Positions 26,264 through 35,274 are shown, counted from the stretch's first letter. The stretch: 64,000 bases of DNA from Bradyrhizobium guangzhouense (GCF_004114955.1 NZ_CP030053.1:2108001-2172000); one strand, 5' to 3'. The notes: a model not told the origin generated them from the letters alone. A program made the numbers and translations.

Positions 26264-27247
26264 TCATGGACACAGCACTGCGGCACCAAGCAGCTTGCCG
26301 TCGCGTAAACGGGCGAGCGCTTCGTTGGCTTCGGTGAGCGGGAATATCGTCGTGTGGGTGTGGATCTCAGTCTTCGCGGCCGCGGAGAGGAAATCGATGC
26401 CGTCTTGGCGCGTGAGATTTGCCACCGATATGACCTGCCGCTCGCCCCAAAGGATGTTGTAGGGAAACGTCGGAATATCGGACATGTGAATGCCGGCGCA
26501 AACGACGCGACCGCCCTTCCTCACTGCGCGCAGCGCAAGCGGCACCAACGCGCCGATCGGTGCATATATGATGGCTGCATCCAGTTCGGACGGTGGCTCA
26601 TCTTCGGACGCGCCGGCCCAAGCCGCGCCAAGCGAAAGCGCGAGGTGCTGTGCGTCTCGGTCACCGCCGCGGGTAAATGCGTAGATCGACCGGCCTTGGG
26701 CGCGGGCGACCTGCGCTATGATATGTCCGGCCGCTCCGAAGCCATATATGCCCAACGTTTTCCCTTCGCCGGCCATCACCAGGGATCGCCAGCCGATCAG
26801 GCCAGCGCAAAGCAGCGGCGCGATGGCAGCATCATCGCCATGCTCGCCGAGCGGAAAGCAATATCGGGCATCGGCGACCAGGTGGCTCGCAAAGCCGCCA
26901 TCGCGCGTGTAGCCGGTGAATTTGGGGTGGTCGCAGAGGTTCTCCTTGTCTGCGCGGCAGTAGAAGCACTCACCGCAGGTGTATCCGAGCCAGGGAACGC
27001 CGACGCGCATTCCTGGCACGAGATCCATAACGCCTTCCCCCACTGCATCGACACGGCCGACGACCTCGTGGCCCGGAATAATTGGATAGGGAACATCGGG
27101 AAGGTCGCCGTCGACGACGTGCAGATCAGTACGGCAAACGCCACAGGCGCCGACCTTGACGCGGACTTCACCCGGACCGGGTGTGGGGTCCGGTCGTTGT
27201 TGGAGCGTCAGCGGACCACCGCGCGTGGATAGGACCATTGCATACAT
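26264..27247 (-). CDS. Zinc-dependent alcohol dehydrogenase
   Basis: This 327-residue medium-chain dehydrogenase interconverts alcohols and aldehydes with NAD. The catalytic zinc ligands are visible in GVCRTDLHVVDG and PGHEVVGRVDAVG, the structural zinc set in CFYCRADKENLCD, and a GFGAAGH coenzyme motif near 170. I start at the ATG at 27247 (MYAMVLSTRGGP), with AGGA seven bases ahead; a longer frame adds 12 residues. It is divergent from the aldehyde dehydrogenase gene. Together they could turn over ethanol and acetaldehyde and link to the acetate kinase pathway; similar dehydrogenases occur in lxa-type low-oxygen loci. Confidence 0.9.
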   Translation of the reverse strand: MYAMVLSTRGGPLTLQQRPDPTPGPGEVRVKVGACGVCRTDLHVVDGDLPDVPYPIIPGHEVVGRVDAVGEGVMDLVPGMRVGVPWLGYTCGECFYCRADKENLCDHPKFTGYTRDGGFASHLVADARYCFPLGEHGDDAAIAPLLCAGLIGWRSLVMAGEGKTLGIYGFGAAGHIIAQVARAQGRSIYAFTRGGDRDAQHLALSLGAAWAGASEDEPPSELDAAIIYAPIGALVPLALRAVRKGGRVVCAGIHMSDIPTFPYNILWGERQVISVANLTRQDGIDFLSAAAKTEIHTHTTIFPLTEANEALARLRDGKLLGAAVLCP

Positions 27248-27329
27248 GTCGTCATCCTGGCCTCCCTCCGTGACCCGGGCCATCGATTTTCGCGTCGCGC
27301 CAAATCAAGTTTCTGCGTTCACGCCCGCC

Positions 27330-27577
27330 CTCGCCTCGTTCGCCGATTTGCCGGCCGAAGCTGCGGCGCGGGCTGCTGACGCAGGCGTCGATCCGGCGAT
27401 CTTTGTCGACATTCTGGCCAAGGGGGCGGTGCCGGCGTTGCGCTCCAGCGCATGGCGCACGCCCTGGTGACCGGCGATGTCGGCGCAGTTCCGTTCTCGA
27501 TCGGTAATGCGCTAAGGGATATCTCCTGCTACCAGACGATGGCAAGCCGGCAGCCCAGGCCAGGGAATGAGTGTTGA
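27330..27577 (+). pseudogene. Frameshifted remnant of a 3-hydroxyisobutyrate dehydrogenase-like gene
   Basis: Two adjoining frames together read like the C-terminal domain of beta-hydroxyacid dehydrogenases. One gives ARAADAGVDPAIFVDILAKGA up to a stop at 27470. The other, shifted, gives VTGDVGAVPFSIGNALRDI and CYQTMA up to a stop at 27577, like the usual F-x-NALKD-YY ending. The N-terminal coenzyme domain is missing. The remnant ends 11 bases inside the aldehyde dehydrogenase gene, as if the two were once an operon. The reading is by eye only. Confidence 0.4.
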
Positions 27578-29078
27578 GACAGGAAAGACCAAGCGAATGA
27601 CAAAGACCGATATCCGATTTCCCTTGGACGGCCGAACGCGCAAGATGTTCGTCGATGGCGTCTGGGTCGAGGCCCGCTCGGGCAAAGTCTTTGAGACGCG
27701 TAACCCTGCGACCGGCGAAGTGATCGGGCGTGTCCCGCGTGGCGATGCCGGCGACATCGACATCGCCGTCACTGCCGCCCGTCGGGCCTTCGTGGGACCG
27801 TGGAGCCGCTTCAAGCCGTTCGAGCGGCAGGCGCTGCTCCTGCGCATCGCCGATCTCTTTGACAAACATTGGGAGGAGATCAGCCAGTCCGACACGGCGG
27901 ACATGGGCATGCCGATCGTGAGGACGCGGGCGAACAAGCTTCGCGTGCTCGGGATGCTCAGATATTACGCCGGCATGGCGACCGCGATTCACGGGCAGAC
28001 GATCGACAATTCGCTTCCGGGCGACATCGTCTCGTTCACGCGGAAGGAGCCCGTCGGCGTCGTCGGCGCGATCATTCCCTGGAACGCGCCCACGGCTGCG
28101 TCTGTCTGGAAGATTGGACCTGCGCTGGCGACCGGCTGTACGATCCTGCTCAAGCCCTCGGAAGAGGCACCGCTGACGCCGCTCCTGATCGCAGATTTGA
28201 TGAACGAGGCAGGCGTGCCGCCCGGTGTCGTCAACGTCGTGACCGGGACCGGCTCCGAAGCTGGCGCGCCTTTGGCCGAACATCAGGGCGTCGATAAAAT
28301 CGTCTTCACCGGCTCCACGGCAACCGGGCAAGCGATCATCCGCGCCTCTGCCGGCAACCTGAAGCGGGTGTCTCTCGAGCTTGGCGGAAAGTCGCCTGTC
28401 ATCGTCTGCGCCGATGCGGACCTCGACAAGGCCGTGCCGATTGCCGCGATGGCAGCCTTCGCAAATTCAGGCCAGATCTGCATCGCGGGCTCCCGGCTGT
28501 TCGTCGAGCGGAAGATCCATGACGAATTGGTCGAACGGCTTGGCAAGTTTGCCTCGGCCCTCAAGATCGGCGACGGAGCCGATCCCACGACGGAGATCGG
28601 ACCTCTGGTTTCCGAGCGACAGCTCGACAAGGTCGAAGGTTTCCTGAACAGCGGACGCGACGAGGGTGCGAAGCTCGTGACCGGAGGGCGGCGACTGAGA
28701 GAGGGGAGTTTCGCGAAAGGCAACTTCGTCGAGCCGACCGTGTTCGCCGGCGTCTCCGACACCATGCAGATCGCGCGCGACGAGATCTTTGGTCCTGTTA
28801 TCTCCGCGCTGCCGTTCGACACTCTCGATGAGGCCGTGGAGCGGGCCAATGCGACGCCATACGGGCTGGCCGCGGGTGTCTTCACCCGCGATGTGAGCAA
28901 GGCCCACATCGTCTCGCGCAGCCTGCGCGCGGGCTCGGTCTGGGTGAACACTTATCACGCCATCGATCCTGCGTTGCCCTTTGGCGGCTACAAGATGAGC
29001 GGATATGGCCGCGAGGGCGGCACCGAACAGCTCGACGAGTATTTGAACACGAAGGGGGTCTGGATCAAGCTCGACTGA
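27567..29078 (+). CDS. Aldehyde dehydrogenase (NAD-dependent)
   Basis: This 503-residue cytoplasmic enzyme oxidises aldehydes to acids. Signatures: PWNAPTAASVWKIGPALATG, split as PWNAPTAASVWK and GPALATG (coenzyme entry), FTGSTATGQAI, the general base E271 in LELGGKSP, and the nucleophile C305 in NSGQICIAGSRL. The C-terminal PFGGYKMSGYGREGG is typical of the ALDH1/2 group, including betaine and acetaldehyde dehydrogenases. A second start at 27597 (MTKTDIRFPL) would drop ten residues. It is divergent from the alcohol dehydrogenase, and acetaldehyde is a plausible substrate. I found no FixK-like box directly upstream. Confidence 0.92.
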   Translation: MSVETGKTKRMTKTDIRFPLDGRTRKMFVDGVWVEARSGKVFETRNPATGEVIGRVPRGDAGDIDIAVTAARRAFVGPWSRFKPFERQALLLRIADLFDKHWEEISQSDTADMGMPIVRTRANKLRVLGMLRYYAGMATAIHGQTIDNSLPGDIVSFTRKEPVGVVGAIIPWNAPTAASVWKIGPALATGCTILLKPSEEAPLTPLLIADLMNEAGVPPGVVNVVTGTGSEAGAPLAEHQGVDKIVFTGSTATGQAIIRASAGNLKRVSLELGGKSPVIVCADADLDKAVPIAAMAAFANSGQICIAGSRLFVERKIHDELVERLGKFASALKIGDGADPTTEIGPLVSERQLDKVEGFLNSGRDEGAKLVTGGRRLREGSFAKGNFVEPTVFAGVSDTMQIARDEIFGPVISALPFDTLDEAVERANATPYGLAAGVFTRDVSKAHIVSRSLRAGSVWVNTYHAIDPALPFGGYKMSGYGREGGTEQLDEYLNTKGVWIKLD

Positions 29079-29113
29079 CCCGATCAATCCACAATATTGC
29101 ATGAGACCGCCCG

Positions 29114-29509
29114 ATGTTCTGGAAATCATCTCTTGTCGTGGGGACCGCCTTCTATATCGCCGCATTTTCTGCAAGCGCGCAGCAGAGTGCGGAGTTCGAT
29201 GCGTGCGTGGCCGAGGCCGACGGCGTGTCCTCAAAAATGTTGGATTGCGGCGAGGCCGAGATCAATAAGTGGGACGTGAGGCTGAATGCCGCCTATCAGA
29301 CCCTTCTGCACAGGTCCGTGGACAAGACTCGGGCGCAATTGCAGCAGGAGCAGAGGGCCTGGCTCAAACATCATTTGAGCGAGAGCCACCGTCTGGCTGC
29401 TGATCCCGACAACGGGTCCGTCGCATTTCTCGACTCCCAGTCTTTTGAATTGGATGATCTGGTCGCGCGGACGTTGCAGCTTGAAAAGCGCGTCGGCGGG
29501 AAGCCTTGA
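29114..29509 (+). CDS. Exported LprI/DUF1311 family protein
   Basis: This 131-residue protein has a signal peptide (about residues 1-22, ending FSASAQQ). The mature part is the DUF1311 domain: ACVAEA near the start, Cys before EAEINKWDVRLNAAYQTLL, then QQEQRAWLKHH. LprI of Mycobacterium inhibits lysozyme, but most family members are uncharacterised. The two cysteines in the mature N-terminal part could form a disulfide. It is 35 bases downstream of the aldehyde dehydrogenase and converges on the MFS gene. Confidence 0.85.
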   Translation: MFWKSSLVVGTAFYIAAFSASAQQSAEFDACVAEADGVSSKMLDCGEAEINKWDVRLNAAYQTLLHRSVDKTRAQLQQEQRAWLKHHLSESHRLAADPDNGSVAFLDSQSFELDDLVARTLQLEKRVGGKP

Positions 29510-29534
29510 TGGCGCAACTCCCGCGTCGTGAGCG

Positions 29535-30941
29535 TCACGCGTCCTGTGGCGCGGCTGCGACGGCGGCGCGTCGCCGTGCCGGCAGGAGACATCCCGCAAT
29601 CGCGCCAGCCAGCGAGAGCGTTGCCGCAAGGCGCATCGCCGCGGCAAATCCGCTGTCGAAATGTGCGGCCGAGTAGGCTCCGCCATGGGCCGAGAAGCTG
29701 GCCACCAGCGCGGCGATGCCGAACATGCCGCCCAGGAAGCGGCCCATGTTGAAGACGCCGGACGCCTTGCCCATCTCGGCCACCGCGACCGAGCTGAGAA
29801 TGGCGTTTTGCGCCGCCGGCATCGCCATCGAGACGCCGACGCCGGCCAGCACCAGCGGTGCCACCAGGGCGGAGTAGGCGACCGTGGGACTCGCGATCTC
29901 CGCGATCCAGCCGAGGCCAATCGCCTGCATGAGCAATCCCGTCACCACCAGCGGCCGCTCGCCGAACCTGTTGACGACCGCGCCGGCGATCGGTGCCGTG
30001 ACGAACAACGTCGCCGTCCAGGGCAACAGGCGAAGTCCGGCGCTGAAAGCGTCGAAGCCGAGCGCGGTCTGCAGAAACTGCGGCAACAGAAACAAGACGC
30101 CATACATAGCGGCGTAGAACAGCACGCTCGCCGACATGCCGGCGGCGAGGGCGCGCGATGCAAACAGCCGCATCGGTACCATCGGCGCGGCCGCGCGCAA
30201 TTCCCAGAGCACGAAGGCGGCCGTGAACACCAGGCCCGACAGCAGCGTGCCCACGACCTCGGCGCTCGTCCACCCCACCGCGTTGCCGCGCAACAGGCTC
30301 CAGACCAGTGCGAGCGCCGCTAGCGCCACGAGCGATAATCCAGGGATGTCGAGCGCGGCAGGAAGTCCAAAGCTTTCGCGCAACCGTGCCAACACCAGGG
30401 CGATCGCGATCAGGCCGATCGGCAGGTTGATCCAGAATACCCAGCGCCAACCGAAATGTTCGGTGATGAAGCCGCCGATGGCCGGGCCGATGATCAGCGC
30501 GCATCCGGTGAGGCTGCTGAAAATGCCGAGCGCGCGGGCGCGCTCCTCCCGGCCGAACGTGCCGCTGAGGATCGCCATCGCGAGCGGCATCACCAGCGCG
30601 GCGCCGGCGCCTTGCAGCGCGCGGGCAGCGATCAGTGCGGTGGCGTTGCCGGCTAGCGCACAGGCCGCCGATGCGACGACGAACAGGGCGATCCCGGTCG
30701 CGAACATGCGACGCCGACCGAAGCGATCGCCGAGCGCGGCGCCGGACAGGAGCAACACGGCGAAGGTCAGGTTGAAGGCGTTGACGGTCCATTGCAGCGT
30801 CTCGACCGGGCTGCCGAAATCGGCGCGGATGGCCGCGAACGCCGTCGTAATGATCATGGCGTCCAGCGCCATCATGAAAGATGCCAGCGCGGTGACGCCA
30901 AGTACCCAGTTCTTCTCGGCGCGATTGATCGAGGTCTGCAT
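29535..30941 (-). CDS. MFS transporter, DHA2 (EmrB/QacA) family
   Basis: This 468-residue proton-driven exporter of drugs or metabolites has 13-14 predicted membrane segments. The first is ALASFMMALDAMIITTAFAA (residues 14-33). MFS motif A is GDRFGRRRMFA near residue 75, and the DHA2-type glycine-proline-rich segment lies near GPAIGGFITEHFGWRWVFWI (about 145-164). I start at the ATG at 30941 (MQTSINRAEKN); the open frame further upstream has no family sequence. The gene upstream is divergent, and no regulator of the TetR or MarR type adjoins, so the inducer is unknown. Confidence 0.88.
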   Translation of the reverse strand: MQTSINRAEKNWVLGVTALASFMMALDAMIITTAFAAIRADFGSPVETLQWTVNAFNLTFAVLLLSGAALGDRFGRRRMFATGIALFVVASAACALAGNATALIAARALQGAGAALVMPLAMAILSGTFGREERARALGIFSSLTGCALIIGPAIGGFITEHFGWRWVFWINLPIGLIAIALVLARLRESFGLPAALDIPGLSLVALAALALVWSLLRGNAVGWTSAEVVGTLLSGLVFTAAFVLWELRAAAPMVPMRLFASRALAAGMSASVLFYAAMYGVLFLLPQFLQTALGFDAFSAGLRLLPWTATLFVTAPIAGAVVNRFGERPLVVTGLLMQAIGLGWIAEIASPTVAYSALVAPLVLAGVGVSMAMPAAQNAILSSVAVAEMGKASGVFNMGRFLGGMFGIAALVASFSAHGGAYSAAHFDSGFAAAMRLAATLSLAGAIAGCLLPARRRAAVAAAPQDA

Positions 30942-31164
30942 TGGCCACTCTCCATGTGCCGCGCCGCCCTGTCGCGGCGCGCTGTGCTGGCTAGACGGGG
31001 CCGACGCGGTAAAGGGTGCGCCCGGAAATAATCTTTTGCGGACCGAATCCTTTGGCAACAGGCAAACGTCCTCGGAGGTGATGCGGCATCGGCTTTCCCG
31101 GAAGGTTTTGCTAAACTGGACGATGGCGCGACGAGCAACCAGGTGAATAGCTGAGGAGCGCGTG

Positions 31165-31473
31165 ATGAGAAGAACGTTGATCAGGTACAAGTCCAAGCCG
31201 GAGCTGGCCGACAAGAACGCCGAGCTGGTTTCTGCCGTGTTTGCGGAATTGAAGGCAGCGGGGCCCGACGGCGTGCGCTATCTGACGCTGCGGCTGGAGG
31301 ACGACACCTTCATCCATCTTGTCGAGGCTGCAGCCGAGGACGGCTCGAGCACGATCCCGAAGCTCAAGGCGTTTCAGGTGTTCCAGGACGGCATCCGTGA
31401 CCGCTGCGTGGAGCCGCCGCTGGTTCGTGATGTGAGGATCGTCGGCAATTATCGTATGCTGGACGAGACCTGA
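31165..31473 (+). CDS. Small ABM-like protein, partner of the ECF sigma factor
   Basis: This 102-residue protein begins at the ATG at 31165, with GAGGAG upstream. The pattern of an N-terminal strand (TLIRYKSKPELADKNAEL), a helix with VFAELKAAGPDGVRYLTL, and IHLVEAA suggests a dimeric alpha-beta barrel, as in antibiotic biosynthesis monooxygenase proteins. No cofactor site is visible. It lies 20 bases upstream of the sigma factor and the two are surely co-transcribed. Confidence 0.72.
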   Translation: MRRTLIRYKSKPELADKNAELVSAVFAELKAAGPDGVRYLTLRLEDDTFIHLVEAAAEDGSSTIPKLKAFQVFQDGIRDRCVEPPLVRDVRIVGNYRMLDET

Positions 31474-31493
31474 CCAGGCGAGGCGGAGGAACA

Positions 31494-32384
31494 ATGGCGC
31501 CAGACCCGCTGGCTACCGTCGACATCGAGGCCCTGCTGGCGCGGATGCGGCCGAAGCTGCACCGCTACTGCGCCCGCATGGTCGGTTCGGTCATCGACGG
31601 CGAGGACGTGCTGCAGGATGCGCTGATCAAGGCGATGGCGGCGCTGCCATCGGTCTCGCCCGTCGCCAATCCGCAAGGCTGGCTGTTCCGCATTGCGCAC
31701 AACACCGCGCTGGATTTCCTGCGCCGGCGCAACCGGCAGGAGGCGCTGCATTCGGCCGAGGAGGTGGACATGATCGCCGGCCAGCTCGATGATGTGGAAA
31801 GCCGCCAGATCGCTGCGACCAGCCTGCGTACCTTCATGCGACTGCCGGTGGCGCAGCGCTCCAGCGTCATCCTGATGGACGTGCTCGGCTGCTCGCTTGC
31901 GGAGGCCTGCGACATCATGGATTTCAGCCTACCGGCGGTGAAGGCGGCGCTGCATCGCGGACGCACGCAGCTGCGCGACTTCGCTGCGGAGCCGGACGAT
32001 GCGCCGCAGCCGGGCCTGTCGGAAGCCGATCGGACGCGGCTCAACGCCTATGTCGGCCATTTCAACGCCCGTGACTTCGACGCGATCCGCGCGATGATCG
32101 CCGACGATGTCAGGCTCGAGCTCGTCAACCGCACCAAGTTGAAGGGCAAGGCCGAGGTGTCGCGCTATTTCGGCAATTATTCGAAGGTCAGCGACTGGCA
32201 CCTCGTGACGGGACAGGTTGAGGGACGTCCAGCGATCCTGGTGTTCGATCCGAATGAGCCGAACAAGCGGCCGAAATATTTCATGCTGCTGAATTGGTCC
32301 GCCGACAAGCTCGCCACCATCAGGGATTTTCGTCACGCGGCGTATGTTATCGATGCGGCCGAGTGGGTGGTGGATCGAGGGTAA
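31494..32384 (+). CDS. ECF RNA polymerase sigma factor with SnoaL-like C-terminal domain
   Basis: This 296-residue sigma factor has region 2 at about residues 12-80 (RMVGSVIDGEDVLQDALIKA and GWLFRIAHNTALDFLRRR) and region 4 at about 115-165 (LPVAQRSSVILMDVLGCSLAEACDIM). A C-terminal domain of about 110 residues (LNAYVGHFNARDFDAIRAMI onward) has the SnoaL/NTF2-like fold. Sigma factors of this layout, such as the SigJ/ECF41-type groups, use the extra domain in place of an anti-sigma factor. No anti-sigma gene is next to it, in line with that. The ATG at 31494 follows CGGAGGAAC. Target genes unknown. Confidence 0.9.
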   Translation: MAPDPLATVDIEALLARMRPKLHRYCARMVGSVIDGEDVLQDALIKAMAALPSVSPVANPQGWLFRIAHNTALDFLRRRNRQEALHSAEEVDMIAGQLDDVESRQIAATSLRTFMRLPVAQRSSVILMDVLGCSLAEACDIMDFSLPAVKAALHRGRTQLRDFAAEPDDAPQPGLSEADRTRLNAYVGHFNARDFDAIRAMIADDVRLELVNRTKLKGKAEVSRYFGNYSKVSDWHLVTGQVEGRPAILVFDPNEPNKRPKYFMLLNWSADKLATIRDFRHAAYVIDAAEWVVDRG

Positions 32385-32429
32385 GTGGATGAGCGTCTGC
32401 CGCTCGCGCCGCGCCCGACACGGCCTGGT

Positions 32430-33671
32430 CTAGCGAGCGAGAATCCGCCGGCAGGCATCGACGAACACCTGCGCGCCGGTGACGATGTCCGCGTCATCAG
32501 TGTTCTCGGTCCAATGATGGCTGATGCCGCCGATCGAGGGGACGAACAGCATGCCCGCCGGCATGACGGTCGCCAGCATCTGCGCATCGTGGCCGGCGCC
32601 GCTCGGCATGCGCAGCGATCGTCCCCCGGCAAGCGCCTTGCTCGCGGCCTCGATTGCATCCTGGAAGCCGGCGTTCATCATGGCGGGGGCGCCGGTACGA
32701 ATCTTCTCCACGATGACGGTGCAGGGTCCCCTGGCGCTGACCTCGTCCGCCATGGTGTCCAGCAGCTGCTCGAGCCGCGCGATGACGGAGGGATCGTCGT
32801 CGCGGATCTGGAACAGCATTTCCGCGCCGCCGGGAATGATGCTCGGTGCGCCCGGATCGAGCGTGATGCGGCCCGTGGTCCACACCGTGCGCGGCCCGCA
32901 TGCGGCCGGGAATTGCTCGTCGATCGCCACGCAGAACTTCGCCAGCGCCAGGCCTGCATCTTTGCGCACGGCCATGCGCGTGGTGCCGGCATGATTCTGC
33001 TCACCGGTGAAGGTGATGCGGTACTGCCAGATGCCGACGATGGAGGTCACGACGCCGATAGCAAGCTTGCCGCTTTCGAGCGTGTCGCCCTGTTCGATAT
33101 GCGCCTCGAGATAGCCGATATGCCGTCCCGGCTCGGACGCGATGCGCGGACGCCCGGCAAGCCCCATGTCAGCAAGGGCATCGCGCATGGCGCGGCCGTT
33201 GGTGCGATCGCGCGCGGTATCGATTTCGGCCTCGCCGACCTGTCCGACATAGGAGCGTGAGCCGAGGAAGCTCCCGAAATGACCTTCCTCGTCAACCCAC
33301 GCGGCCACCTCGACCGCGCCTTTCACGGAAGGATCGGCATTGAGCACGCGTGCGGCTTCGAGCGCATAGACGACGCCGAGCGGGCCATCGAGCCAGCCGG
33401 CATAGTTCTGGCTTTCCAGGTGCGATCCGGCGAGCAGCTTCGGCCCGGGCTTCGCGCTCTTGCCGACGATGTTGCCAATGCCGTCGATCGCGCCGGTAAG
33501 GCCGGCATCGGGGAGCTTCCGCACAAGCCAGTCGAGCGACTGTCTGTGCGGCTCGGAGAAAGTCGGCTTGTGCACGCCGGTCTTGTAGGCGCCGAGCGCG
33601 CGGAGCGCATGGAGATCGGCGAGGACGCGCTCGCCATTGGCGTGCGGTTTTGTGTCAGGCATGTTCGGCAA
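32430..33671 (-). CDS. M20 family Zn-dependent amidohydrolase (N-carbamoylase/allantoate amidohydrolase type)
   Basis: This 413-residue enzyme belongs to the M20 group that includes L-N-carbamoylase and allantoate amidohydrolase. Metal ligands are in GSHLESQNYAGWLDGPLGV, split as GSHLESQNY and DGPLGV (His, Asp), AWVDEEGHFG (Glu-Glu), YLEAHIEQGDTLE (His) and the late GISHHWTENTD (His). The start overlaps the ATPase gene by 17 bases. An ATG at 33662 is possible too. It ends the hut-side operon on this strand. HutF makes N-formylglutamate and no HutG is seen here, and some carbamoylases accept N-formyl amino acids, so this enzyme may complete the pathway; that is inference. Confidence 0.85.
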   Translation of the reverse strand: MPNMPDTKPHANGERVLADLHALRALGAYKTGVHKPTFSEPHRQSLDWLVRKLPDAGLTGAIDGIGNIVGKSAKPGPKLLAGSHLESQNYAGWLDGPLGVVYALEAARVLNADPSVKGAVEVAAWVDEEGHFGSFLGSRSYVGQVGEAEIDTARDRTNGRAMRDALADMGLAGRPRIASEPGRHIGYLEAHIEQGDTLESGKLAIGVVTSIVGIWQYRITFTGEQNHAGTTRMAVRKDAGLALAKFCVAIDEQFPAACGPRTVWTTGRITLDPGAPSIIPGGAEMLFQIRDDDPSVIARLEQLLDTMADEVSARGPCTVIVEKIRTGAPAMMNAGFQDAIEAASKALAGGRSLRMPSGAGHDAQMLATVMPAGMLFVPSIGGISHHWTENTDDADIVTGAQVFVDACRRILAR

Positions 33672-34440
33672 CCTTCAGCGCCTCGGTGCGGATTTCCTCG
33701 ACCAGCCGTTCCTTCAGCTGGACGAATTCCGGCGTGGTCTTGATCTTGTAGGAGCGCGGATGCGGCAGGTCCACGGCGATCTCGGCCTTGATGCGGCCGG
33801 GGCGGGCGCTCATGACGACGACGCGGCTGCCGAGGAAGATCGCTTCCTCGATGTCGTGGGTGACGAACAGCACCGTCTTCTGGTCGCGCTCCCAGATGCC
33901 GAGCAGCATCTCCTGCATCAGGGCGCGGGTTTGGTTATCGAGCGCGCCGAAGGGTTCGTCGAGCAGCAGGATTTTTGGATCATTGGCAAGCGCGCGCGCG
34001 ATCGCCGTGCGCTGCTGCATGCCGCCGGAGAGCTGCTTCGGCCAGTGGTTCTCGAAGCCGGCAAGCCCAACCTGACGGATGAAGGCGTCGGCGACCTTGT
34101 TGCGCTCGGTTTCCGGCACGCCGCGTTCGCGCAGGCCGAAGGCGATGTTTTCACGCACGGTGAGCCAGGGAAACAGAGTGTAGGACTGGAACACCATGCC
34201 GCGATCGGCGCCCGGTCCGGTGACCTCGCGACCGTCGAGCGTGACGCGTCCGCTGGTCGGACGGTCGAGGCCGGCAACGATGCGCAGCAGAGTGGACTTG
34301 CCGCAGCCGGAGGGGCCGAGGATGGTGACGAAGTCGTTGTTGCCGATGGTGAGGTTAGTCGGCTCCAGTGCGCGGGTGGGCGCATTGCCGTGGCGCGCAG
34401 GGAAGGTACGCGAGACTTGCTCGACCTTGAGCACCGTCAT
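33655..34440 (-). CDS. ABC transporter ATP-binding protein, NitT/TauT type
   Basis: This 261-residue ATPase energises the adjacent importer. Walker A is GPSGCGKST (about residue 43), the Q-loop follows in GMVFQSYTLFPWLTV, the signature is LSGGMQQR and Walker B is ILLLDEPFGALD, with H in VTHDIEEAI. This is the SsuB/TauB/nitrate-type subfamily by layout. The ATG at 34440 overlaps the permease TGA (ATGA), which fixes the start over an ORF beginning 12 bases upstream. Confidence 0.93.
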   Translation of the reverse strand: MTVLKVEQVSRTFPARHGNAPTRALEPTNLTIGNNDFVTILGPSGCGKSTLLRIVAGLDRPTSGRVTLDGREVTGPGADRGMVFQSYTLFPWLTVRENIAFGLRERGVPETERNKVADAFIRQVGLAGFENHWPKQLSGGMQQRTAIARALANDPKILLLDEPFGALDNQTRALMQEMLLGIWERDQKTVLFVTHDIEEAIFLGSRVVVMSARPGRIKAEIAVDLPHPRSYKIKTTPEFVQLKERLVEEIRTEALKVAEHA

Positions 34441-35210
34441 GCCAGCCTCCACGGAAACAGCCAGGCGTTGAATGCCTTGAACATGAAGTCCGAGAGCAGG
34501 CCGATCAGGCCGATCACGATGATGCCGAAGATGATCTGGCCGGTGTTGAGCAGTGCCTGGCTGTCGGTGATCATGTGGCCGATCCCCGAGGACGAGCCGA
34601 TCAGCTCGGCGACGATGACGTAGGTCCAGGCCCAGCCCAGCACCAGGCGCAGGATTTCCGCGATCTCGGGCGCAGAGGAGGGCAGCAGCACGCGGCGGAT
34701 GATGCCGCGGTCGCTTGCGCCAAGCGTATAGGCCGCCTCGACCAGATCACGCCGCGTCGCACCGACGGTCACCGCAACCATCAGGATGACCTGGAACACC
34801 GAGCCGATGAAGATCACGAGCAGCTTCTGCAATTCGCCGATGCCGGCCCACAGGATCAGCAGCGGAATAAAGGCGGAGGCGGGCAGATAGCGCGCAAAGG
34901 AGACGAACGGTTCGAGAAAGGCCTCGATCGGCTTATAGGCGCCCATCAGCACGCCGAGCGGCACGGCGATGATGGCGGCGAGCGCAAAGCCGCCGACGAC
35001 GCGCCAGATCGTCATGCCGATGTCGAACACAAAGCCCTGCTTGACCAGCAGATCGTAGCCTTCCTGCACCATGGTCAGCGGATTGGCGAGAAAGGTTTTC
35101 GACACATGGCCGCCGAAGGTCGCCCAGGACCAGAGGGCGACGAACAGCACAAAGAAGGCAAGGCCATAGGCCACGCGCTGCTTCGATGTCACGGAATCCA
35201 GGGGACGCAT
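34437..35210 (-). CDS. ABC transporter permease, NitT/TauT type
   Basis: This 257-residue permease has six predicted membrane segments and the EAA loop region DLVEAAYTLGASDRGIIRRVLLPSSAPEI, seen as LVEAAYTLGASDRG then VLLPSSAPEI. I start at the ATG at 35210 (MRPLDSVTSKQR); the open frame further upstream is arginine-serine rich and not protein-like for the family. It lies between the binding protein and the ATPase in a transporter that sits inside the hut cluster, so histidine, urocanate or a related imidazole is the likely cargo. Confidence 0.92.
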   Translation of the reverse strand: MRPLDSVTSKQRVAYGLAFFVLFVALWSWATFGGHVSKTFLANPLTMVQEGYDLLVKQGFVFDIGMTIWRVVGGFALAAIIAVPLGVLMGAYKPIEAFLEPFVSFARYLPASAFIPLLILWAGIGELQKLLVIFIGSVFQVILMVAVTVGATRRDLVEAAYTLGASDRGIIRRVLLPSSAPEIAEILRLVLGWAWTYVIVAELIGSSSGIGHMITDSQALLNTGQIIFGIIVIGLIGLLSDFMFKAFNAWLFPWRLA

Positions 35211-35274
35211 CGATCGTTGATCCGAATGGCCGAGCCGGTCCCACGTCTCCGCGGGACCGGCGATCGCGAGAATC

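Noticed and set aside
27252..28331. Minus-strand open frame opposite the aldehyde dehydrogenase
   Set aside because: Shadow of a certain gene. It would also run across the alcohol/aldehyde dehydrogenase divergent promoter.
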